Positions 1-5,538 of a stretch of DNA of 19,160 nt are shown here, in pieces. The stretch comes from Bacteroidota bacterium (GTDB taxonomy: Bacteria > Bacteroidota > UBA10030 > UBA6906). The first letter of the stretch is position 1; the number at the start of each line of letters is the position of its first letter. The stretch spans positions 1 to 19,160 of the forward strand of contig JAERML010000022.1 of the NCBI GenBank assembly GCA_016844425.1, read 5' to 3'. Made by a program: the position numbers and the translations under genes. Under the pieces are notes generated by a model that saw nothing but the letters and a program-made list of their open reading frames with translations, searched no databases and was not told where the DNA came from.

Positions 1-1
1 C

Positions 2-355
2 ACTCTACTAGAAGAAGATGCCCCGGGGTCTCTCGTATTTGGTATGATCTGTCGGCCATGGAGAATAGGGGGGAGTCGGATTACGATGAGAGAAGCGAAA
101 GAGTGGTTTAGCACACCCTCGCAAGATCACGCAATGCTCGTTACCGCGATGGGAACAATGAGCGAGGCAACGGGCAGGACAATTCTTTACACAGAAACGC
201 GCATCAAGATTGAAAATGAGGAGCTACAAAAGCGATTTGCAGTCTATTGGTTCGTGGTCAAACCCTTCAGTGGATTGATCCGTCGATCATGGCTCGGGAG
301 AGCAAAGAGAATTGCGGAGCAAGGGGGAGCAAAACAAAGAGCATCAGTTCTCTGA
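2..355 (+). CDS. SRPBCC-like (polyketide cyclase/START-fold) protein, C-terminal part
   Basis: The reading frame is open from the left edge, so this is the 3' part of a gene that begins outside the window; 117 codons are visible. The segment ending in a TETRI strand, then a hydrophobic stretch and FSGLIRRSWL followed by a basic helix, resembles the end of small SRPBCC-fold proteins, in which a final long helix closes a hydrophobic pocket. This family match is from memory of the pattern, not from a search. An internal ATG at 44 is probably not the start, because the residues before it (TLLEEDAPGSLVFG) fit the same fold. The TGA stop lies inside the descending arm of the terminator at 336-363. 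The ligand and role are unknown. Confidence 0.6.
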   Translation, partial: TLLEEDAPGSLVFGMICRPWRIGGSRITMREAKEWFSTPSQDHAMLVTAMGTMSEATGRTILYTETRIKIENEELQKRFAVYWFVVKPFSGLIRRSWLGRAKRIAEQGGAKQRASVL

Positions 356-370
356 TGCTCTTTCTCTCTT
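336..370. terminator. Bidirectional rho-independent terminator
   Basis: A perfect 12-bp stem (336-347 paired with 352-363, sequence AAAGAGCATCAG and its complement) closes a TTCT tetraloop. It is followed on the plus strand by a T-rich tail (TCTCTCTT). Read on the minus strand, the same hairpin is followed by TTTGTTTTG, so it can end both the plus-strand SRPBCC gene and the minus-strand tRNA-Pro transcript. The stop codon of the SRPBCC gene (353-355) is inside the stem. Confidence 0.85.
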
Positions 371-371
371 G

Positions 372-445
372 TCGGAGCGGGGGGATTTGAACCCCCGACC
401 CCCTGAACCCCATTCAGGTGCGCTACCGGGCTGCGCTACGCTCCG
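372..445 (-). tRNA. tRNA-Pro (anticodon GGG)
   Basis: The minus strand folds as a 74-nt cloverleaf. It has a 7-bp acceptor stem (CGGAGCG with CGCTCCG), a D arm with GCGC paired to GCGC, an anticodon stem CCTGA/TCAGG around the loop ATGGGGT (anticodon GGG), and a T arm GGGGG-TTCAAAT-CCCCC. The discriminator base is A. The 3' CCA is not encoded; the next bases are CAA. It lies 12 bases after the MerR stop and just before the terminator at 336-370, so it may be co-transcribed with merR. Confidence 0.95.
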
Positions 446-457
446 TTTCCGGTATTC

Positions 458-841
458 CTAATTCAGCTTCTGCAGTAAGTCCTCCAGGAACTTCTTTACT
501 TCCACCACATCTGAGCGGAGTTGTTCGTCGACGATCTTTATTTTCGGTTTTGGTGCATCAATGAGTTCCAGTTGTTCGCCTGTGTCCTCCTCCGGTGTGT
601 AGGACTTCAGAACCTGCTTTGCTCCTTCGATGGTGTATCGCTCATCGCGCAACAGCTTCTTGATATACAGGATGAGCTTGATATCCCGGTTTGTGTAGAT
701 TCGATTGCCGGCCCGGTTCTTCGATGGCTTCAGTTCCTCAAACTCCGATTCCCAGTACCGGAGAACGTATTGCTCGAGGTCGGTGATCTTGCTGACCTCG
801 CTGATGGAGTAGTAGAGTTTCCTGATGCCGAGCGATTTCAT
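458..841 (-). CDS. MerR-family transcriptional regulator
   Basis: A 127-residue protein. Residues about 9-75 form the MerR winged helix-turn-helix: YYSISEVSKITDLEQYVLRYWE, then the wing with NRAGNRIYTNRDI, then the KKLLRDERYTIEGAKQVL helices. The tail (about 100-127) is a short amphipathic helix that probably dimerises. No cysteine cluster or drug-binding domain follows, so the effector is unknown. I chose the ATG at 841 rather than an upstream in-frame ATG (964). The 841 ATG has a GAGG ribosome site five bases ahead and a domain that starts at once, whereas the longer form overlaps the preceding lipoprotein gene and adds unrelated residues. The tRNA-Pro gene follows directly. From memory, a MerR gene next to tRNA-Pro also occurs in proteobacteria, beside ihfA. 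Confidence 0.85.
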   Translation of the reverse strand: MKSLGIRKLYYSISEVSKITDLEQYVLRYWESEFEELKPSKNRAGNRIYTNRDIKLILYIKKLLRDERYTIEGAKQVLKSYTPEEDTGEQLELIDAPKPKIKIVDEQLRSDVVEVKKFLEDLLQKLN

Positions 842-873
842 GAGGACCTCATGGACTTGGGCGATGCCTGAAA

Positions 874-902
874 AAAATAACCATTCTCTGCTTGACATGC
901 AA
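874..902 (-). promoter_or_regulatory. Possible sigma-70 promoter for the MerR gene
   Basis: On the minus strand, TTGCAT (897-902) and TATTTT (874-879) are 17 bases apart in the 88-base gap between the lipoprotein stop and the MerR start. The -35 match is weak (3 of 6) and the -10 is fair (4 of 6). If real, it gives MerR and tRNA-Pro a separate transcript with a leader of about 25 bases. The T run next to it could also be chance. Confidence 0.3.
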
Positions 903-929
903 CTTGTGGGAAGAACCGTGAACCGAGGC

Positions 930-1490
930 CTATTTCTTCTCCCTGCTGCGGGAAATGTGGACATCCACTTCCTTCAGCTTTGTCAACTCATTGGTTGCCT
1001 GCTGAAGTTGTTGCTCCAGCTCCTGGATGCGGCGAGCCTTCGTGGTAAGATCACCACCCTGTCTCCGCGCCACAAACGCAAGGCTATCCGCAACCAAGGT
1101 TTCCTGAGAGAGTTCCGTCCGAACTCTCCTTAGTTGTGTCAACAGAACTTGAAGAAGATCAACCATCTGTCGCTCAGTGGCGGGGAGGGAAAGTTGCCGG
1201 TATGTATTCAGCCAGAAGAGAGCAACGCTGTCGTTTGCAACAGTCGTTCCGGGGTTGGCATAGAGGAACGCAATCTTCCGGACTGCCAGAGGGTAATGAC
1301 TGCTCTTGGGGTATAGCTCGGTCACAAGGCCGTATTCGAGCAATGCTTCGGGGAATTCCCCCGCCCGTTCGAGAGTGTCCCCAAGAAACATGTGCCGCTG
1401 CGCGCGCGATTCAGTATCAAGATCGATGCGCGGGCTGGCACATCCCGCACAGACAAGACAAATCGCTATCACCACATAAAGTCTATCCAT
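930..1490 (-). CDS. Small TPR/coiled-coil lipoprotein (QseG-like position)
   Basis: A 186-residue protein. A hydrophobic N-terminus (residues 4-16) ends in C-A-G-C17, an acceptable but not ideal lipobox, so lipidation at C17 is likely. Residues about 30-75 (HMFLGDTLERAGEFPEALLEYGLV) look like one or two TPR helices. Residues 140-180 form a heptad-rich coiled coil (IQELEQQLQQATNELTKL). The start overlaps the end of the histidine kinase gene by 8 bases and has no clear ribosome site, which suggests translational coupling. A lipoprotein with a coiled coil encoded straight after a HAMP kinase recalls QseG, which follows glrK in enterobacteria. This is an analogy of layout and architecture, not proven homology. 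Confidence 0.8.
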   Translation of the reverse strand: MDRLYVVIAICLVCAGCASPRIDLDTESRAQRHMFLGDTLERAGEFPEALLEYGLVTELYPKSSHYPLAVRKIAFLYANPGTTVANDSVALFWLNTYRQLSLPATERQMVDLLQVLLTQLRRVRTELSQETLVADSLAFVARRQGGDLTTKARRIQELEQQLQQATNELTKLKEVDVHISRSREKK

Positions 1491-2973
1491 GCAAGACGCT
1501 CGGGGTTGCGCTCACATCTACAGTACGGATTGGTGTCTGGAGTGTCTCCGGGATGGGCAGCTCTACCGTGAATGTCGAGCCTGCGCCGACTGTGCTTGTA
1601 GCAAACACGCGCCCGCCATGCCCCTCTACAAACGCCTTGACGAGTGCAAGGCCAAGACCCGTCCCTTTGCTACCAGATCTGGAGGCATTGCTGGCCTGAT
1701 AGAACTTGGTGAAGACACGGGAAAGATCAGCCTGTGGTATCCCAACCCCGGTGTCCTTCACAGAAACAAGGAGTTTGTTTCTTGCCCGGACGATCGATAC
1801 GTGAATCATCCCTCCCTTGTCGGTGTATTTGAGCGCGTTGCTCAAGAGGTTGCCAAAGACCTGTGACAGCTTCTCGGAGTCTGCCATGGCATGGGGAACC
1901 GGAGTGGTTGCAAGGTTCACGATGATCTGCTTATGCGTAGCCAGCAACCTTACTTCTTCCACAGCTGACGTCACAATCGATACAATGTCGCATGGGAGGA
2001 GGCGGAAGTCCATCATGCCGGCCTCCACCTTGGCGAGATCGAGAAACTGGTTGGTGAATTTCATCAGCTTGTCTACGCTGCCACGGATTGACCCGAGCAG
2101 CTTCTGCTGCTCCATGTTCAATGGTCCCAACCTCTGTTCTGCAAGGAGGAACTGTGCCGAGAGGATCGTCTGCAATGGAGTCCGAAGCTCATGGGAGATC
2201 TGATGCATGAGGTCTGCTTTGTACTCGTTGATCTTCTTGAGCTTCTCGCTCATATCGTTGACGGCGTCCGCGAGAGAGGCTATCTCGTCGTTGGACGTGA
2301 CACGGATCGGGTCGAAAGTGCCGCGAGCGATCTGCTCGGTGCTTCGAATGACATGCCCCAGCGGACGCGTGATTGTGCGCGTGATGAAAAGAGCTAGCGA
2401 GACCGCGATCAGTAACGTACCTAGAGTAAGCAGAAGAGCAACATTGACCGAGCGTTGGGTGGTGTTTTCCACGGTCGCCATGGCGGCATCAATGGATGAC
2501 TGATTGATCCGGATAAAGCGATCGAGCATCGTTCGGGCGCTGTCCAGTCGCACAGGGATCCGTATGCCTGTTTCGGTGGAAGTGCCTGGAGCGAAGCGTC
2601 TCCGCGCCAGCCCATCAGCAAAGCCGTTATGGACGCGCTGGACATTTGCAAGAAGATCCAACTCTTCCTGGGCGAACGGTATAGCCGTCAATGAATCCAT
2701 GTCTTCGTTGAACCGTCGCGTCCGCTCATCCAGCATGGCGTAGTACACATCATCGTAGGCGATGAGGAACTTCTGAGCGTACGCCTCCTCTTCATAGAAC
2801 AACGTCTGGAGTTGTTTTGCAAGGTCGATGGCCTGCACGTTGGATGTGAGGGTGACTTTCGTCTTGTCCGAGACGGCGTACAATTCGAACAACATGTATG
2901 CGTTTCCAATGGTCAAGATCAGGATGATGATGGTAAACCCGATCATCATCTTGTTGTAGATTGTCAGCTTCAC
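1483..2973 (-). CDS. HAMP-domain sensor histidine kinase
   Basis: A 496-residue inner-membrane kinase. TM1 is about 8-30, an extracytoplasmic helical region about 31-175, TM2 about 176-198, HAMP about 199-250. The DHp domain has the H box HQISHELRTP (phosphoacceptor H261). The ATPase domain shows the N box (QVFGNLLSNALKY, N369), G1 (DTGVGIP, D397), F box (FTKFYQ) and G2 (GTGLGLAL). All catalytic boxes are intact. The sensor region is all-helical, with no PAS domain or heme motif. The start is a GTG at 2973, which shares GTGA with the acpS stop and has a strong GAGGAG site eight bases upstream. The layout and the H-box neighbourhood (LLAEQRLGPLN) resemble GlrK. No response regulator is adjacent, so it is an orphan kinase inside an acpS operon. 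Confidence 0.92.
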   Translation of the reverse strand: MKLTIYNKMMIGFTIIILILTIGNAYMLFELYAVSDKTKVTLTSNVQAIDLAKQLQTLFYEEEAYAQKFLIAYDDVYYAMLDERTRRFNEDMDSLTAIPFAQEELDLLANVQRVHNGFADGLARRRFAPGTSTETGIRIPVRLDSARTMLDRFIRINQSSIDAAMATVENTTQRSVNVALLLTLGTLLIAVSLALFITRTITRPLGHVIRSTEQIARGTFDPIRVTSNDEIASLADAVNDMSEKLKKINEYKADLMHQISHELRTPLQTILSAQFLLAEQRLGPLNMEQQKLLGSIRGSVDKLMKFTNQFLDLAKVEAGMMDFRLLPCDIVSIVTSAVEEVRLLATHKQIIVNLATTPVPHAMADSEKLSQVFGNLLSNALKYTDKGGMIHVSIVRARNKLLVSVKDTGVGIPQADLSRVFTKFYQASNASRSGSKGTGLGLALVKAFVEGHGGRVFATSTVGAGSTFTVELPIPETLQTPIRTVDVSATPSVLHG

Positions 2974-3347
2974 ACGTCCTTCTCCTCGATAACGACCATT
3001 GCAACAACATGACTCTCTGAATGGGAAAGAGAGACGAAGATCATCGCGCCGGCAAGGTGGTCTTTCAGGGTGTCATGGAGGGTGATCCGCGGCTGGCCAG
3101 ATGCATCATTCATGACCTCCACATTCTTCCAACGGAATTCTCCCCGCCACCCGGTTGACAGGGCCTTGCCGACAGCTTCCTTCGCGGCAAACCGGGCGGC
3201 GAAGTGCTGGTGCATGTTTTGCTTGGATTTGCAGTACTCGATCTCGCGGGGTGTGAAGACCTTTTCCAGGAACCCGTCTCCTGCCGATTCGATGCTCTGT
3301 CGGATGCGCGAAATCTCGATGATATCAACGCCAATGCCTCGAACCAT
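2970..3347 (-). CDS. acpS: Holo-[acyl-carrier-protein] synthase
   Basis: A 125-residue protein of the usual AcpS length. It moves 4'-phosphopantetheine from CoA to the serine of acyl carrier protein, activating it for fatty-acid synthesis in the cytoplasm. The Mg-binding signature GVDIIEISRI (D8) and the second motif FAARFAAKEAVGKAL (E57) are both present, and SLSHS (106-110) is the conserved third block. The start ATG has an AGGA site eight bases upstream. The stop overlaps the GTG start of the kinase gene, and the HAD gene ends five bases upstream, so the three genes are very likely co-transcribed. Confidence 0.95.
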   Translation of the reverse strand: MVRGIGVDIIEISRIRQSIESAGDGFLEKVFTPREIEYCKSKQNMHQHFAARFAAKEAVGKALSTGWRGEFRWKNVEVMNDASGQPRITLHDTLKDHLAGAMIFVSLSHSESHVVAMVVIEEKDV

Positions 3348-3352
3348 CTGCG

Positions 3353-4048
3353 CTATCCTGTCCGGACGAGAGAGTTCTCCACATCCACCACGTTCAGTAA
3401 CTCTGAGACGTCATTGATATCGTACTTGGCATTGGTCTCGACGGTCCCAAATGTGTCGCCGTACCGGGCGAATACAGTGGTAATTCCCACCTTCGCAGCT
3501 CCAACCATATCGCGCTCTGCCCAATCGCCCACCATCAGTGTTTCATGCGGTAGGATACCCATCAACTGCAGGGCGCGCTGGAACGGGGCAGGACTCGGCT
3601 TCCGTTCACCCGTATCTTCAAACGTGACGACGTAATCAAAAATATGATGAAAATTGAGATAGCAAAGACGGAGCCAGGCTTCTCGACCTGGTGCATCCGA
3701 TACGACTGCGAGCTTGAGACCCCGTTTGAGCAGAGCCACGAGTGTGATGTTCACGTGTGGGTAGGGGACAAGCGCTGCTTCACGTGCTCGACGGTATGCA
3801 ATGACCCCCGCTGAAAGGATTTTGTAGTCAACCTTCTGAAACACATCGTAGAGCAATTGATCGAAAACGTTTTGAAACTCGATGCCCCTTTCTTTGTAGA
3901 TGGCATCTATCCGTTCCTGCGCCTCAGCCGGTGCCAGCTTCAGTCCCGCGTCGATCATGGAGTTGATCGCGGCGGCGATCGCCTGGCGCTTCATCGCCAT
4001 GAAGTCTACCAACGTGTTATCAAGATCGAATATGACGCCCTTGATCAT
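3353..4048 (-). CDS. HAD-superfamily hydrolase (phosphatase)
   Basis: A 231-residue cytoplasmic HAD hydrolase. Motif I is DLDNT (nucleophile D8, acid/base D10), motif II is VVSDA (S117), motif III is RKPSP (K150), motif IV is GDWAERD (D175, D180). A helical cap lies between motifs I and II (about 20-100), which makes it a C1-cap enzyme. Length and motifs fit small-molecule phosphatases of the phosphoglycolate phosphatase/HAD-IA type; the substrate cannot be told from sequence. It lies between a small conserved gene (8-base gap) and acpS (5-base gap). Confidence 0.88.
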   Translation of the reverse strand: MIKGVIFDLDNTLVDFMAMKRQAIAAAINSMIDAGLKLAPAEAQERIDAIYKERGIEFQNVFDQLLYDVFQKVDYKILSAGVIAYRRAREAALVPYPHVNITLVALLKRGLKLAVVSDAPGREAWLRLCYLNFHHIFDYVVTFEDTGERKPSPAPFQRALQLMGILPHETLMVGDWAERDMVGAAKVGITTVFARYGDTFGTVETNAKYDINDVSELLNVVDVENSLVRTG

Positions 4049-4056
4049 ATTATGAC

Positions 4057-4332
4057 CTATGGGCGTGCGGCACGGAGCGTGCGAGCGACTTCATCTTCGA
4101 TGTACTCCCTGACGACGGGCTTGATAAAGAGATTGTCGAGACCAATCTCGTGAAGGGCCACGGCCAGGACCGAAGCTCTGCGTCTGGGCATCAACCGTTT
4201 ATTGACCAGCAAAATCCTCGCGTCCCGCAAGATGCAGTACCCTCCTTCGAAGTCCCCCTTCTCATAACGGATGGTGACGCCAAGCTGTGGGGTCAGGGCT
4301 TCCAGCTCTACCAGCAATTCTTCCTGCTTCAT
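4057..4332 (-). CDS. Conserved small protein of unknown function
   Basis: A 91-residue soluble protein. Notable parts are an acidic N-terminal helix, a GGYCILRDARILLVNKRL strand pair and an AVALHEIGLDNLFIKPVVREYIEDE segment. H-E in the second helix might suggest metal binding, but there is no full HExxH. I recognise the pattern as conserved in related bacteria but know of no function. The start is the ATG at 4332, which shares ATGA with the stop of the upstream membrane protein. A longer in-frame reading from 4398 would run 66 bases into that gene and is less likely. Confidence 0.65.
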   Translation of the reverse strand: MKQEELLVELEALTPQLGVTIRYEKGDFEGGYCILRDARILLVNKRLMPRRRASVLAVALHEIGLDNLFIKPVVREYIEDEVARTLRAARP

Positions 4333-4862
4333 GGGGTGTTTGGGAGCGGTTTCTTGAATGGTTGAAAAATCACAAGGCCAATGATCGTATAGTAACAAAG
4401 GAGCGCAATAAGTGGAACGCCCGCCAGTGCCCCTACCCGGGCGACGAAGAGCTCACGGAAAACATCGTTGCTAGCAGTCGTAAAGAACGTTTCGTACACC
4501 ATCCGGGCATCGAGATACATCGTATAGAGTTCCACCGGAACAAACGCATAGAACAGTATTGCACTCATCAACAGCCACCCATGCTCTTTCACGCGGAACG
4601 GCGACGAGACAAGAAAGACAACGCTACCCACCAGAACGCTGAGGTAGCCAGCCATCGTCACCAGCGAGGCGTAGGAGATCATCCGATAGATTTCGCTCTC
4701 TGCCTCGGGGGCAATATACTCTTCAAACTCAAGCGTCCCCGCCTTGAGCATGTCATTTCCGATGATCACGCGGATGTTCACGCCGCCCAGCCAGAGGATG
4801 CTGCCGACCACCATGACGAAGAGTGCAATACGCCAAATGGGTGAGAGTGACGGGGAACGCAT
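4329..4862 (-). CDS. Four-helix integral membrane protein, unknown function
   Basis: A 177-residue protein with four predicted membrane helices at about 10-33, 61-88, 95-115 and 139-165. An acidic loop (LEFEEYIAPEAESEIY, about 44-59) lies between the first two. No family signature is recognised. It is the first gene of the minus-strand run and overlaps the next gene by four bases. The ATG at 4862 is only five bases from a good -10 box, and no ribosome site can fit between them. The next in-frame ATG (codon 17) would cut off the first helix, so the 4862 start is preferred and implies leaderless translation. Confidence 0.7.
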   Translation of the reverse strand: MRSPSLSPIWRIALFVMVVGSILWLGGVNIRVIIGNDMLKAGTLEFEEYIAPEAESEIYRMISYASLVTMAGYLSVLVGSVVFLVSSPFRVKEHGWLLMSAILFYAFVPVELYTMYLDARMVYETFFTTASNDVFRELFVARVGALAGVPLIALLCYYTIIGLVIFQPFKKPLPNTP

Positions 4863-4867
4863 ACTTC

Positions 4868-4896
4868 AATGTACAAATTTTTCGTCCGCTTTTCAA
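4868..4896 (-). promoter_or_regulatory. Sigma-70 promoter giving a leaderless mRNA
   Basis: On the minus strand, TTGAAA (4891-4896, 5 of 6 to consensus) and TACATT (4868-4873, 4 of 6) have an ideal 17-base spacer. The expected +1 falls at 4861-4862, at the A of the ATG of the membrane-protein gene. It would drive the whole run down to the lipoprotein or the tRNA. Confidence 0.6.
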
Positions 4897-4910
4897 TCCA
4901 CGCGCCCCGG

Positions 4911-5348
4911 CTATGGTATATTGCGTGGATCATCTGGATGATCGATCAACCAGTTCTTATACCATGCGAGATCAGAAAAAAGGTCAAGCAGGTTCTGCAA
5001 TGAGTCACCTGTGAGATGGAGATAGGTGACAGTGATGTGGTGCTGCAACCCGGGGGAAGTCTCCCTGATCAGGGACCGCAACAGACCGGAAGCCCGCTCC
5101 ATTCCATCGGTGAACTCGCGCCGAAGATTCTCATAGCCTTCTGCATCCTTGCCAATGCGGTTCATTATCTTCCGGGCCCGAATTACGAACTTGGCGTGGA
5201 AGCTCAAATCCGCGAGGACGCCATGCTTCCCCGTCTGCTGGGCAGCGTCAACCAGCCCGGCGAGGTCGTTAGGTCGGGTCAACGTGTGTTCCGAGAGAAC
5301 ATCGAGGTCCTTAAGAAGCTGCGTTGTTTCGGGGCTGAAGGGAGTCAT
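4911..5348 (-). CDS. Hypothetical helical protein
   Basis: A 145-residue, mostly helical, soluble protein with no signal peptide or membrane segment. Features seen are LSFHAKFVIRARKIMNRIGKD (about 48-68), a charged helix (YENLRREFTDGMERASGLL) and a C-terminal WYKNWLIDHPDDPRNIP. I do not recognise the family. The frame is open up to an ATG at 5411, but a strong promoter (5371-5399) lies inside that extension, so the ATG at 5348 is taken. This leaves a leader of about 16 bases with no ribosome site. It ends 48 bases before the next minus-strand gene, which has its own promoter. Confidence 0.65.
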   Translation of the reverse strand: MTPFSPETTQLLKDLDVLSEHTLTRPNDLAGLVDAAQQTGKHGVLADLSFHAKFVIRARKIMNRIGKDAEGYENLRREFTDGMERASGLLRSLIRETSPGLQHHITVTYLHLTGDSLQNLLDLFSDLAWYKNWLIDHPDDPRNIP

Positions 5349-5370
5349 GGGCGATGCGGTGCGTAGGCTC

Positions 5371-5399
5371 AATATAGATGAATGCCAGTGGAGATTCAA
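5371..5399 (-). promoter_or_regulatory. Sigma-70 promoter for the hypothetical gene at 4911-5348
   Basis: On the minus strand, TTGAAT (5394-5399) and TATATT (5371-5376, 5 of 6) are separated by 17 bases. The predicted start of transcription is near 5364, about 16 bases before the ATG at 5348. This placement is the main reason to reject the upstream ATG codons. Confidence 0.6.
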
Positions 5400-5459
5400 C
5401 ATGGCATGCAACTATTTGCTGGTCACTATCTATTAATACTCCAGGCAGCGTTGAGCGCG

Positions 5460-5488
5460 TTGATTCTCACGCCGTGAATCGGTAACTT
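5460..5488 (+). promoter_or_regulatory. Possible promoter with operator-like palindrome ahead of the heme kinase
   Basis: TTGATT (5460-5465) and TAACTT (5483-5488) are 17 bases apart; the -10 is poor (3 of 6). Between them is an imperfect palindrome (5462-5480): GATTC-t-CAC, a GCC centre, then GTGAATC. A palindrome between the two boxes is a typical repressor site, but both signals are weak. The leader to the ATG at 5539 would be about 45 bases. Confidence 0.3.
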
Positions 5489-5538
5489 TTCAGAAAGGAT
5501 TCCTGTGAACCTCAACATTCTCGCAGGGCATTGATTGC

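Noticed and set aside
1136..1699. A 187-codon plus-strand open frame opposite the lipoprotein and kinase genes.
   Set aside because: It is antisense to two well-supported genes and has no ribosome site or domain.
5402..5420. TGGCATG followed by TTGCT, resembling a sigma-54 promoter upstream of the heme kinase.
   Set aside because: The GG and GC pairs are 13 bases apart instead of 10, so sigma-54 could not contact both.
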